In this document: one piece after another, positions 16,558 to 27,563 of the stretch
Numbering within the stretch: the first letter of the stretch is position 1
How the letters are laid out: each line of letters opens with the position of its first letter
Assembly (NCBI RefSeq): GCF_002252705.1
Contig: NZ_NQLA01000014.1
Span: 1-62,170 of the forward strand
Reading direction: 5' to 3'
DNA from: Vulcanococcus limneticus LL
GTDB taxonomy: Bacteria; Cyanobacteriota; Cyanobacteriia; PCC-6307; Cyanobiaceae
DNA: 62,170 nt
Position numbers and translations under genes: made by a program
Notes under the pieces: model-generated
What the model was told of the DNA's origin: nothing
Database searches by the model: none
The model's input: the letters and a program-made list of their open reading frames with translations, nothing else

Positions 16558-17622
16558 GTGGTTTACCTCCCATCCTCCCTGTCCCGCCGTCTCGGTGCGG
16601 GCCTCGCCGTCGCCGCCCTGACCGTCACTGGCGCCTCCGGCCTCATCAGCAGCCCTGTGCAGGCCCAAGCCAAGAAGCCGGCTGCCGCCCCCGCGCCCCA
16701 GGAGATCCTGCTGGTGAGCTACGCGGTCACCAAGGCCGCCTACGACAAGATCATCCCCCTGTTCGCGGCCGACTGGAAGAAGAAAACCGGCCAGACGGTG
16801 ACCATCAAGGGCAGCTACGGCGGCTCCGGCTCCCAGACGCGCGCCGTGATCGACGGACTGGAAGCTGACCTCGTGGGCCTGGCCATGGCGGCCGACGTGT
16901 CCAAGATCCAGCAGGCCGGCCTGATCAACCCCGGCTGGGAGAGCCGGCTGCCCAACAACGCGGTGGCGACCAACTCCACCGTGGTGGCCTTCATCCGCCC
17001 GGGCAACCCCAAGAAGATCAACGGCTGGAAAGACCTGGACAACAAGGACGTGGACAACGTTCTGGCCAACCCCAAAACCTCCGGTGGCGCCCGCTGGAAC
17101 TACGTGGCCCTCTGGGGTTCAGTGACCGAGCAGGGGGGCAATGAGGCCGCAGCCAAGAAGCTGATCACCGGCGTCTACAAGAACGCCGAAGTGCTGCCCA
17201 AGGACGCCCGCGAGGCCACCGACACCTTCGTGAAGCGCAAGAAGGGCGACGTGCTGCTGAACTGGGAGACCGAGGCCATCCTGGCCAAGCGCAACGGCGA
17301 GTGGAAAACTCCCTACAAGATCTTCAGCCCCAACGTGCTGACGGAGATGCCGATCGCCGTCGTGGACAAGAACGTGGACAAGAAGGGCACCCGCAAGGTG
17401 GCCGAGGCCTTTGCCCGCTTCCTGTTCACGGCCCCAGCCCAGAAGGCCTTCGCCGACAACGGCTTCCGCCCGGTGACCGCCGAGGGCAAGGCCTACGCCA
17501 AGGGCCGCTTCCAGGATGTGAAGTTCTTCCGCATCGGCGATCTGGGCGGCTGGCCCACCGTCGATAAAAAGCACTTCTCCAAGGGCGGTGTTTGGGACCA
17601 GATCTTCAGCCAGACCCGCTGA
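16558..17622 (+). CDS. sbpA: sulfate/thiosulfate-binding periplasmic protein
   Basis: About 354 residues. A signal peptide (SLSRRLGAGLAVAALTVTGA, cleaved near VQAQA) precedes a type II binding domain of the Sbp family. It has SYGGSGSQTRAVIDGLEADL and ALAMAADV-like segments near the N-terminus, KTSGGARWNYVALWG in the middle, and VLLNWETEAILAKR later. It captures sulfate or thiosulfate for CysT-CysW (9061-10912). GTG 16558 is the start that gives a clean signal peptide; the frame stays open upstream into the divergent Rrf2 gene. A strong terminator follows. Confidence 0.88.
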   Translation: MVYLPSSLSRRLGAGLAVAALTVTGASGLISSPVQAQAKKPAAAPAPQEILLVSYAVTKAAYDKIIPLFAADWKKKTGQTVTIKGSYGGSGSQTRAVIDGLEADLVGLAMAADVSKIQQAGLINPGWESRLPNNAVATNSTVVAFIRPGNPKKINGWKDLDNKDVDNVLANPKTSGGARWNYVALWGSVTEQGGNEAAAKKLITGVYKNAEVLPKDAREATDTFVKRKKGDVLLNWETEAILAKRNGEWKTPYKIFSPNVLTEMPIAVVDKNVDKKGTRKVAEAFARFLFTAPAQKAFADNGFRPVTAEGKAYAKGRFQDVKFFRIGDLGGWPTVDKKHFSKGGVWDQIFSQTR

Positions 17623-17653
17623 TCCTGGTTCGGGATCCCGTGGGGTCCGTGGC

Positions 17654-17681
17654 AACCCCGGCCCTGCGGCCGGGGTTTTTT
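17654..17681 (+). terminator. rho-independent terminator of sbpA
   Basis: Perfect 10-bp stem AACCCCGGCC/GGCCGGGGTT (17654-17663 with 17668-17677), loop CTGC, T tract. Confidence 0.88.
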
Positions 17682-17819
17682 CATGGGCCAAAGGCCCGGC
17701 GGAAGCCAGCCCGTAGGCTCATCCCCAGTTGTCTATCCATGTTGCGTCCTTCAGCCGTGGCCTAGGCCCGCGCCGCCGCTTCCCGAGCCCGGGGGTACCC
17801 ACGCCCCCCCTGATCCGCC

Positions 17820-18611
17820 ATGTGCGAACTCCTGGCCCTCAGCGCCAACACCCCCACCGACATGCAGTTCTCCTTCCGGGGCCTGGCCCGGCGGGGGGGT
17901 GACACCAGCGTGCACGGTGATGGCTGGGGCCTGGCCAGCTTCGATCCGGCCGGCGGTGCCCTCACCATCTACCGGGAGGAGGCCCCCGCCGCCTTCTCGC
18001 CCGTGGCGGCCCAGCTGGCGGAGCTGGATCTCAAGGCGCTCTACTCGCTGGCCCACATCCGCAAGGCCACCCAGGGGCTGGTGGCGCTGGAGAACTGCCA
18101 CCCCTTCCACAGCCGCTGGCGCGGCCAGGACTGGGTGTTTGCCCACAACGGCGACATCCAGGGCGTGATCCCGGCCGCCGGTGACTACACCCCGGTGGGC
18201 AACACCGACAGCGAAGCCGCCTTCTGCTGGTTCCTCAACAGCCTCAACGAGGCCGGAGTCGATCCGGGCAACGAGGCCGCGATCTTCCGCACCCTGGTGC
18301 GCTGCTCGGATCAGCTGGCCCACCAGGGCATCTTCAACTGCCTGATCAGCAATGGCCGCTGGCTCTACGCCTATGGCGGCACGCGCCTGCACACGATCAC
18401 CCGCCGCTATCCCTTCACCACCGCCACCCTCGCGGACGACGACGTGAGCGTGGACTTCTCCCAGGTGACCACCGAGAAGGACGTGGTGACGATCGTGAGC
18501 ACCGAGCCCCTGACCTGCAATGAGTCGTGGCGGGCGCTGGAGCGAGGGGAGGCGCTGTTGCTGCGCTCAGGCGAGGTGGTGCGGCGCCACCTCCAGGGAG
18601 ACCAGCACTAG
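17820..18611 (+). CDS. class II glutamine amidotransferase domain protein
   Basis: A 263-residue cytosolic protein of the YafJ/GATase type II family. The catalytic cysteine is residue 2 (MCELLALSAN), exposed by Met removal. Other landmarks are HGDGWGLASF near residue 32, SLAHIRKATQG near 77, FAHNGDIQG near 106 and the NTDSEAAF motif near 127. The synthase or acceptor partner is not known for this family. It is monocistronic between the sbpA terminator and a convergent rhodanese gene. Confidence 0.85.
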   Translation: MCELLALSANTPTDMQFSFRGLARRGGDTSVHGDGWGLASFDPAGGALTIYREEAPAAFSPVAAQLAELDLKALYSLAHIRKATQGLVALENCHPFHSRWRGQDWVFAHNGDIQGVIPAAGDYTPVGNTDSEAAFCWFLNSLNEAGVDPGNEAAIFRTLVRCSDQLAHQGIFNCLISNGRWLYAYGGTRLHTITRRYPFTTATLADDDVSVDFSQVTTEKDVVTIVSTEPLTCNESWRALERGEALLLRSGEVVRRHLQGDQH

Positions 18612-18618
18612 CGCCGGC

Positions 18619-19119
18619 CTAGGCGTCCTGCGGGGCCAGGAATCGGTTCAGGCCGCCCGCGAGGGCATAGACGTGGAGATAGTCGAGCTGCTGCAGACGC
18701 AGCACGAGCTGGTGAGAACGGCCCTCTGCGTTGCTGTAGCAGATGAGCGGGGCGCGCCGATCGGGGAAGCGGGCTCGCAGCAGCGACGCCTCCCAGGGCA
18801 ACGGCTCCAGGGAAGCGGTCAGTGCTTTGGCTTGGGCTGGCGCAGGTGTGGCCAGATGGATCGCGTGATGCAGGTGGCAGCGCTGATACTCGCGGCTTGA
18901 GCGGGCATCCAGCAGGGGCACACCCTCCCACACCAGCCGGCGCACCTCCAGGGGGGTGAGACAGCGCACCTCCAGGCTGGGAGCCACGGTTCCGAGGCGC
19001 AGATCGTCGCCAACGGCATCACCCCTGGAGGGAAGTTCGTAGACCACGGCGACGCGCGATGATGGCTTGTTGAGACCAACTTTATGGGCGGCAAAATCTG
19101 CCCATGTAGCCACTGCCAC
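18619..19119 (-). CDS. rhodanese-like domain protein
   Basis: A 166-residue cytosolic protein. An N-terminal ~50 residues of unknown type precede a rhodanese domain (about 52-160; VPLLDARSSREYQRCHLHHA, then LICYSNAEGRSHQLVLRLQQ). The presumed catalytic Cys is followed by an Arg after six residues (CX6R), a longer loop than the usual rhodanese CX3-4R or Cdc25 CX5R. It starts at GTG. Sulfur or phosphate-group transfer is possible; the substrate is unknown. Confidence 0.72.
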   Translation of the reverse strand: MAVATWADFAAHKVGLNKPSSRVAVVYELPSRGDAVGDDLRLGTVAPSLEVRCLTPLEVRRLVWEGVPLLDARSSREYQRCHLHHAIHLATPAPAQAKALTASLEPLPWEASLLRARFPDRRAPLICYSNAEGRSHQLVLRLQQLDYLHVYALAGGLNRFLAPQDA

Positions 19120-19267
19120 ACGCGGCGGATCGAGGCGACACGCTGTGCATGGACTGCCCTGGCCAGGTGGTGACGACTACATCGGATTGGACCTGCGGCC
19201 CGCAGAGTGACGGAGTTCCGGGAACGAGCCAGGCACCCCCTGCTCCGACCGGGAGGGAGATCCCCGA

Positions 19268-19299
19268 GGGTCGCAGCGCTCCTGCTGCGGCCCTTTTTT
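19268..19299 (+). terminator. rho-independent terminator with no obvious upstream gene
   Basis: GGGTCGCAGC/GCTGCGGCCC stem (10 bp with one G-T pair; 19268-19277 with 19284-19293), loop GCTCCT, six T residues. No plus-strand gene is recognised between 18611 and this site, so it may end a small RNA or act as an attenuator for the gene at 19401. Confidence 0.75.
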
Positions 19300-19400
19300 G
19301 TGCGTGGCTTTGTTGTGCGTGGACTGAGGCCAGATCCAGGCGCCGCTCCTGCTCGGCAGCAGTCCCGGGCCCCGACCCAAGTCACCCCGCAAAGAACGGT

Positions 19401-19706
19401 ATGTGGCTCGGGATACCGCTGTTTAAGCGTCGGGGCCAGCAGGATGCGTTCACCGTGACAGCCCACTCCATGGCCTGGTTCACTCCCGACGCGGCTCACG
19501 CACAGGGCCCCTGGCCGGCCGGCCAACGCTGGGAGTGGAGCGGCAGTCTTGCCTTCGGGCTCGATCTGGCCGTGCTGCAGGCCCTGCTGCCGCTGGAGCA
19601 CCTGGAGCCAGCGCCCTGGGGCGACGCGCGATGTCGTCAGCCGGATGCGGCCCGTCCGCAGGCCACCAAGTCTCTGATCCCGTCCCACGCCCCCACCGCG
19701 CCATGA
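19401..19706 (+). CDS. hypothetical protein (101 aa) coupled to a rhodanese-like gene
   Basis: ATG 19401 opens a frame rich in Trp, Ala and Pro (WLGIPLFKRRG, then AGQRWEWSGSLAFGLDLAVL). It ends at TGA 19704-19706, overlapping the ATG of the next gene (ATGA). That overlap is the main reason to believe it is translated. The frame is open upstream to 19149 but crosses the terminator at 19268, so a start after it is chosen. No family is recognised. Confidence 0.45.
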   Translation: MWLGIPLFKRRGQQDAFTVTAHSMAWFTPDAAHAQGPWPAGQRWEWSGSLAFGLDLAVLQALLPLEHLEPAPWGDARCRQPDAARPQATKSLIPSHAPTAP

Positions 19707-20221
19707 CCAGCCCCAACCCCGAACTGCTGAGCAGCCAGGACCTGCAGGCCCTCCAACAGCGTCCCGCCGGCAGCCACGCCCCCCTGCTGGTGGACATCCG
19801 CCGTCCCGGCCGCTTCCGGCGCGCCCACATCCCCGGCAGCCACAACATCCCCGCCGGCCTCCTGGTGAGCAGTGACCCGCCCGAAGCCGACCTGATCCTG
19901 ATCGGCCAGGACGATCGCGACAGCCAGACAGTGGCCGAGGCCCTGCACGGCTCCGGCTATCACCGCCGCATCCAGCGGCTGGAGGGGGGCTTCAGCCGCT
20001 GGCAGTCCGAAGGCTTGCCCCTGGCGAACAGCCCGAGCGCAAGCCCCAGCCCGGAGCAGCTGCCCTGGATTCCGGTGCTGCTGCTCGGCGCCGTGCTGCT
20101 GGGCATTCAGCACCTGCCCCTGCCCCTGTTCGCCACGGCCCTGGCCGTGGTGCTCAGCCCGCTGACGGTGCTGGCCCTCAGCCAGCGGCTGGGGCGTCGC
20201 CTGCTGCGCCGCTCGGCCTGA
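19703..20221 (+). CDS. degenerate rhodanese-like protein with membrane tail
   Basis: A 172-residue protein. The rhodanese fold (about 8-110; APLLVDIRRPGRFRRAHIPG and LEGGFSRWQSEGLPL) lacks the catalytic cysteine: the loop position reads LILIGQDDRDSQ. Two hydrophobic segments follow (about 118-160), and the protein ends in arginines. It is probably a membrane-bound, non-catalytic rhodanese that may bind or scaffold. It overlaps the upstream gene by ATGA, and a carbonic anhydrase gene begins 42 bases downstream. Confidence 0.75.
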   Translation: MTSPNPELLSSQDLQALQQRPAGSHAPLLVDIRRPGRFRRAHIPGSHNIPAGLLVSSDPPEADLILIGQDDRDSQTVAEALHGSGYHRRIQRLEGGFSRWQSEGLPLANSPSASPSPEQLPWIPVLLLGAVLLGIQHLPLPLFATALAVVLSPLTVLALSQRLGRRLLRRSA

Positions 20222-20263
20222 ACCGGGACCAGCCCCTCCGCGTCACCACCCACGACTTCCCCA

Positions 20264-23325
<3,062 letters not shown>

Positions 23326-23338
<13 letters not shown>

Positions 23339-23383
23339 GAACTGTTGGCCTGAGCGCTGCTGGGCTGAGCGGTTGGCCTGAGC
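23326..23383 (+). repeat. imperfect tandem duplication across the metX stop
   Basis: A 30-base unit (23326-23355) and a 28-base copy (23356-23383) share GCTGCTGGGCTGAG and TTGGCCTGAGC, differing only in the middle. The first copy contains the metX stop. Confidence 0.7.
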
Positions 23384-23407
23384 AAGTCGCCTGAACCCCT
23401 GGGCAGA

Positions 23408-23605
23408 TCAGAAGAGGGGCGGCAGCAGGAAGCCGTAGGTGCGGGTGCCGTCCGGCCTGCGCAGCTGGGAGAGGCCGAGCAGGATCAGCGGCAACCCCAG
23501 CAGGAACGGCGCCAGGAAGCAGCCGGCAATGATCAGGAAGGTGGGGCGCAGGTTGTTGGGGACGGCCCCGGGCTTCAACCGAACCGGGAGCGAAGCGGCA
23601 TCCAT
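23408..23605 (-). CDS. small conserved membrane protein (65 aa)
   Basis: Two hydrophobic stretches (FLIIAGCFLAPFLLGLPLILLG) form one long or two short membrane helices, followed by a short polar tail ending YGFLLPPLF. ATG 23605 is preferred to upstream candidates because the conserved-looking part begins there (MDAASLPVRLKPGAVPNNLR). Function unknown. It is convergent with metX. Confidence 0.55.
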   Translation of the reverse strand: MDAASLPVRLKPGAVPNNLRPTFLIIAGCFLAPFLLGLPLILLGLSQLRRPDGTRTYGFLLPPLF

Positions 23606-23834
23606 CACAGCGCAGCCGACGGCCAGGCACGACATCTCAGCCTGAAGCCCGCGGAGTGCGCCCGATGTGCCTGCGGCCACGTGGGCTGCCGTCTGGCGCT
23701 ACCGATCTGGCGCGGCCCGTCCCCAGTGAACGCCATCCGGATCGCGGCGAGTCCGTGTAGCCACGGCCACATTGGAAGCCCCGAGATCGCCCGGGGTGCA
23801 GGGGATTATGGGCGCCACCCCGCTTGAGTCGTCG

Positions 23835-25235
23835 ATGACAGCGCCCGTGAGCTTCAGGGCCGCAGCCCGCTACTGGCTGCAGCTGGGCTTCACCAGCTTT
23901 GGCGGCCCGGCAGGCCAGGTCGCGACGATCTACAGCGAGCTGGTGGAGCGGCGCCGCTGGCTCTCGGAGCGCCGCTACCTGCATGCCCTCAACTACTGCA
24001 TGCTGCTGCCCGGGCCGGAGGCCACCCAGCTGGCGGCTTACATCGGCTGGCTGATGCACGGCACCTGGGGCGGCCTGGTGGCCGGGGCACTGTTCGTGCT
24101 GCCGGGGGTGGCCGTCCTGATCGGCCTCTCGACGATCTACGTGCTCTGGGGCCAGTTGCCGCTGCTGGCGGCGGTGTTCTGGGCCCTCAAGCCGGCCGTG
24201 GTGGCGATCGTGCTGCAGGCCGCCTGGCGGGTGGGCAGCCGCACCCTGCACACGCCGGCCCTGCGCCTGATCGCCCTGGCGGCCTTTCTCGGCCTCAGCC
24301 TGCTGAAGCTCCCCTACCCGTTGATCGTGGCAACGGCAGCCCTGAGCGGCGCCCTGCTGGGCCACTGGCGACCGGCCCTGATCACCAAACCCGGTGGCTC
24401 CGGCCATGGCGGCCATGGGGGCGGGGGTGCCGCGGTCCAGGCAGCGGAAGCCGCGCCAGCCGCCGCACCCTCCAGCGCCCCGGCCCCGGCCCTGCACGAC
24501 GACCACACCCCCACCCCGGCCCACGGGCGCTTCAGTCGTCGCAGCCTGGCGGTGACGCTGCTGGTCAGCGGCCTGGCCCTGGGCCTGCCCCTGGCCCTGC
24601 TCAGCTGGGCCGATGGCTGGGATGGGGTGCTCGCCACCATGGCCCGCTTCTTCACCAAGGTGGCCCTGCTCAGCTTCGGCGGCGCCTACGCCGTGCTGCC
24701 CTACGTGGCCCAGGGGGCTGTGGAGAACTACGGCTGGCTCAGTGCCGCCCAGATGGTGGATGGCCTGGCCCTGGGGGAGACCACCCCGGGTCCGTTGATC
24801 CTCGTGGTGGCGTTCGTGGGCTTCCTGGGGGGCTGGCAGGGCAGCGTGCTGGGTCTGGAGCCGGGCAGCTGGTGGGCGGCGGCGGCGGCGGCGCTCACGG
24901 TGGTGTGGTTCACCTTCCTGCCCTCCTTCAGCTTCATCCTGGCCGGGGCGCCCCTGGTGGAGGCCAGCCGCAACGACCTGCGCCTGGGGGCCCCACTCAC
25001 GGCGATCACGGCCGCGGTGGTCGGGGTGATCGCCACGCTGGCCCTGCTGTTCACGGGCCCGGTGCTCTGGCCCCAGGCCGGCGCCGGCCTCGACTGGGGC
25101 GCCCTGGCGATCCTGGTGCTGTCGGCCCTGGCGCTGCTGCGCTGGCGCTGGCGGGTGATGCCGCTGATCGGCGCCGCCGCCGCCGTGGGGGCCGCCCGCT
25201 GGCTCCTGGGTCTCGGCCTGGCCCTGCTGGGCTGA
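23835..25235 (+). CDS. chrA: chromate transporter
   Basis: About 466 residues, two homologous CHR domains in tandem. The first begins WLQLGFTSFGGPAGQVATIY and contains LLPGPEATQLAAYIGW; the second has FFTKVALLSFGGAYAVLPYV and LALGETTPGPLILVVAFVGF. The two halves are joined by a His/Gly/Ala/Pro-rich linker (about 180-240, GHGGHGGGG and LHDDHTPTPAHG). ChrA proteins expel chromate, a sulfate mimic that enters through sulfate permeases, which fits the nearby cysTW-sbpA genes. ATG 23835 is chosen; 23808 is possible. Confidence 0.88.
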   Translation: MTAPVSFRAAARYWLQLGFTSFGGPAGQVATIYSELVERRRWLSERRYLHALNYCMLLPGPEATQLAAYIGWLMHGTWGGLVAGALFVLPGVAVLIGLSTIYVLWGQLPLLAAVFWALKPAVVAIVLQAAWRVGSRTLHTPALRLIALAAFLGLSLLKLPYPLIVATAALSGALLGHWRPALITKPGGSGHGGHGGGGAAVQAAEAAPAAAPSSAPAPALHDDHTPTPAHGRFSRRSLAVTLLVSGLALGLPLALLSWADGWDGVLATMARFFTKVALLSFGGAYAVLPYVAQGAVENYGWLSAAQMVDGLALGETTPGPLILVVAFVGFLGGWQGSVLGLEPGSWWAAAAAALTVVWFTFLPSFSFILAGAPLVEASRNDLRLGAPLTAITAAVVGVIATLALLFTGPVLWPQAGAGLDWGALAILVLSALALLRWRWRVMPLIGAAAAVGAARWLLGLGLALLG

Positions 25236-25266
25236 GGCAACGGGTTCAGGGCTGTGGAGCGGCATG

Positions 25267-25289
25267 AAAAAGGGGGGCCAAGGCCCCCC
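25267..25289 (-). terminator. rho-independent terminator of cpcBA
   Basis: On the minus strand: GGGGGGCC/GGCCCCCC 8-bp stem with TT loop, then five T residues, 30 bases after the cpcA stop. It ends the phycocyanin transcript immediately, so no linker genes follow in the operon. Confidence 0.85.
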
Positions 25290-25318
25290 GAGCTGCTCGA
25301 TCGAAACGCCGAAGCGTC

Positions 25319-25810
25319 TCAGACCAGGGCGTTGATGGCGTAGTCGATGTAGTTGTTGGCGATCACACCGGGATCGCCAGCGATGCCGTGGTTGTTCTTG
25401 ATGTAGGTCAGCGCTTCGACGTACCAGGAGGGGGACAGTTCGAAGGCGCGGTTGATCTCATCGAGACCGGCGATCAGGTAGTCGTCCAGGGGGCCGGTGC
25501 CACCAGCCACCAGGGAGTAGGTGATGTGGCGCAGGTAGTAGCCGATGTCACGGCTGCACTTGGCCTTGCCGCGGGCATCGGAGGCGTAGTTGGGGCCCTG
25601 CAGCTGGGTGGTGTAGGGGAACTTGTTGTAGACAGCCTGGGCGGCGCCGTTGACGAGTTCGTCGGCCTTGGCGGTGAGCTGACGGGCGGCATCGAGGGCG
25701 TTCTTGGCGCGCTCGTAGCGACCGAAGGCGGCCACGAGTTCGCTGTTGCTCAGGTAGCGGCCCTGGGAGTCAGCGGCGGCAACGGCTTCGGTGAGGGGAG
25801 TCTTCGACAT
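25319..25810 (-). CDS. cpcA: C-phycocyanin alpha subunit
   Basis: A 163-residue light-harvesting protein of the phycobilisome rod. The N-terminus [20 protein letters not shown] and the chromophore region [20 protein letters not shown] (Cys near residue 85) are diagnostic of CpcA. The C-terminus is [10 protein letters not shown]. It has a single chromophore cysteine, consistent with phycocyanin rather than phycoerythrin. It lies 41 bases downstream of cpcB. Confidence 0.95.
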   Translation of the reverse strand: MSKTPLTEAVAAADSQGRYLSNSELVAAFGRYERAKNALDAARQLTAKADELVNGAAQAVYNKFPYTTQLQGPNYASDARGKAKCSRDIGYYLRHITYSLVAGGTGPLDDYLIAGLDEINRAFELSPSWYVEALTYIKNNHGIAGDPGVIANNYIDYAINALV

Positions 25811-25851
25811 GACGTGAAGGATGGGGTGAAGGGACGGAACAGAGTCAGCGC

Positions 25852-26373
25852 TCAGCCGACTGCGGCGGCGGCGCGGTCGAAGTAGGTGCCGATCTCAGCC
25901 ACCAGAGCCGAGCAGTCACCGGGGGTGATGCCGTTGCGGTCGTTCACCAGGTCGATGGCGGCGGCCTTGATGTTGCGGATGCCTTCCGCCACGGAAGCAC
26001 CAGGCACGCCCAGGGCCAGATAGGTCTCGCGCAGGCCGTTCAGGGCACGATCTTCCAGCACGGAGGAATCACCCAGGTAGATCGCGTAGGTGATGTAGCG
26101 CAGGATGATGTCCAGGTCGCGCAGGCAGGCGGCGATGCGGCGGTGGGTGTAGGCGTTGCCACCGGGAGCGATCAGGGCGGGCTGCTGCTCGAACAGGGCG
26201 CGGGCGCCATTGGTCACCAGGGCGGAGGCGTTGGAGGTGATGCGGTTCACGGCATCCAGACGCTTGAAGCTGTCGGCAACCACGCCCTGCAGGGCGTCGA
26301 GCTGACCGGCGTTCAGGAATTCGCCCCGGGTATCGGCCTGGGCGATGACCTTGGTGAAGACGTCAAAAGTCAT
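25852..26373 (-). CDS. cpcB: C-phycocyanin beta subunit
   Basis: A 173-residue partner of Cpc[21 protein letters not shown] begins the protein. The two chromophore cysteines are in [20 protein letters not shown] (near residue 83) and [14 protein letters not shown] (near 154). ATG 26373 is set by an AGGAG ribosome-binding site at 26383-26387. It is the first gene of the cpcBA unit, preceded by a long leader rich in inverted repeats. Confidence 0.95.
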   Translation of the reverse strand: MTFDVFTKVIAQADTRGEFLNAGQLDALQGVVADSFKRLDAVNRITSNASALVTNGARALFEQQPALIAPGGNAYTHRRIAACLRDLDIILRYITYAIYLGDSSVLEDRALNGLRETYLALGVPGASVAEGIRNIKAAAIDLVNDRNGITPGDCSALVAEIGTYFDRAAAAVG

Positions 26374-26565
26374 AGAAACAGACTCCTGTTCTCGACAAGG
26401 AGAATCGGTGGGTAGGGGTGAAAGGAGAAACAGAGCACCGACTCGCTGCCCAACCAGATCGCATTGACGCTCTGGGAAGGGAATCAGCTGCTGGCGCTTG
26501 CGTGCCTCGCACCGCGTCATTCTTCAAAAGAACCCGACGCAACAATCACCGACTTCACAAAGAGT

Positions 26566-26606
26566 CATTGCCAGCGCGAGGCAATGTAGCGGCGGCAACA
26601 TTGCCT
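26566..26606. repeat. three alternating CATTGCC boxes upstream of cpcB
   Basis: CATTGCC (26566-26572), GGCAATG (26580-26586), CATTGCC (26599-26605). The last two are part of a perfect 9-bp inverted repeat, AGGCAATGT-N10-ACATTGCCT (26579-26606). They could be operator half-sites or form alternative RNA hairpins in the leader. Confidence 0.75.
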
Positions 26607-26666
26607 GGGTTTAACTCACTCAAAACGGGAAGATCAAGCCCTCTGGAGACTTTCAAGTCGCCAGGA

Positions 26667-26688
26667 CGATGTGCCCCGGGGCACATCG
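26667..26688. promoter_or_regulatory. 22-bp perfect palindrome
   Basis: CGATGTGCCCC followed directly by its reverse complement GGGGCACATCG, with no spacer and no T tract. It lies 100 bases downstream of the ATPase gene and 294 upstream of cpcB. It is either a hairpin that ends the transporter transcript or a dimeric protein-binding site. Confidence 0.65.
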
Positions 26689-26788
26689 CGAAATAGTTCC
26701 AGGCACACCAACAGGGCCGCAGGCTCTGGCGCGGCTGCTGCTGAGCCCGTGGGTGCAGGGGGCGACAGGCGGGCAGACGGCCTGCGCC

Positions 26789-27553
26789 TCAGAGGATCTG
26801 GTCCAGGAAGGCGCGGGTCCGCCGGTGCGAGGGGTTGGTGAAGAACAGCTCGGGCGGCGCCTCCTCCACCACCTCGCCGTGGTCCATCAGCACCACCCGG
26901 TGCGCCACCTCGCGGGCGAAGCGGACCTCGTGGGTCACCACCACCATCGTCATGCCCTCGTCGCGGGCCAGGTCCTGCATCACCTCCAGCACCTCGCGCA
27001 CCATCTCCGGGTCCAGGGCGCTGGTGGGTTCATCGAACAACAGGATCTTCGGCTCCATGCAGAGGGAGCGGGCGATCGCCACCCGCTGCTGCTGGCCGCC
27101 GGAGAGCTGGCCGGGGAACTTGTCGGCCTGCTCGGCGATGTTCACCCGCTGCAGAAGGGCCCTGGCCTGGGCCTCCACCTCGGCGCGGTCGCGGCGTCGC
27201 ACCAGCACCGGCGCCAGGGTGAGGTTCTCCAGCACCGTGAGGTGGGGAAACAGGTTGAACTGCTGGAACACCATGCCCACCTCGCGGCGGATCGCGTCGA
27301 TCTGGCGCAGGTCGTTGGAGAGCGCGATGCCATCCACCGTGATCGTGCCCTGCTGGAAATCCTCCAGGGCGTTGAAGGTGCGGATGAAGGTGCTCTTGCC
27401 CGAACCCGAGGGACCCATGATCACGACCACCTCACCGCGGTGCACGCTGAGGCTGGCGCCGCGCAGGGCGTGGAAGCCGTTGGGGTACCACTTGTGCACG
27501 CCACTCGCCTCAATCATCCGGTGGGCCGTGGGGGGCTGCAGGGCGGAACTCAT
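26789..27553 (-). CDS. amino-acid ABC transporter ATP-binding protein
   Basis: A 254-residue ATPase of the polar amino-acid uptake class (AapP/BztD/BgtA-like). Walker A is GPSGSGKST (near residue 47), the Q-loop is [10 protein letters not shown], the signature is [15 protein letters not shown], and Walker B is [14 protein letters not shown]. The H-loop [15 protein letters not shown] follows. ATG 27553 begins ten bases after the permease stop. It is last in a four-gene operon; it energises uptake through the two permeases upstream. Confidence 0.92.
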   Translation of the reverse strand: MSSALQPPTAHRMIEASGVHKWYPNGFHALRGASLSVHRGEVVVIMGPSGSGKSTFIRTFNALEDFQQGTITVDGIALSNDLRQIDAIRREVGMVFQQFNLFPHLTVLENLTLAPVLVRRRDRAEVEAQARALLQRVNIAEQADKFPGQLSGGQQQRVAIARSLCMEPKILLFDEPTSALDPEMVREVLEVMQDLARDEGMTMVVVTHEVRFAREVAHRVVLMDHGEVVEEAPPELFFTNPSHRRTRAFLDQIL

Positions 27554-27563
27554 GTCTCGGTGT

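Larger units (their letters stand above)
26374..26788 (-). promoter_or_regulatory. cpcB upstream region
   Basis: A 415-base gene-free stretch between cpcB and the amino-acid transporter ATPase. It holds the cpcB ribosome-binding site (26383-26387), three CATTGCC boxes in alternating orientation (26566-26605), AT-richer promoter-like sequence near 26610-26640, and a 22-bp perfect palindrome (26667-26688). It must contain the cpcB promoter, but no start site could be fixed. Confidence 0.6.

Noticed and set aside
23637-25265. Long minus-strand frame opposite chrA
   Set aside because: Low-complexity antisense frame; ChrA on the plus strand has clear family motifs.
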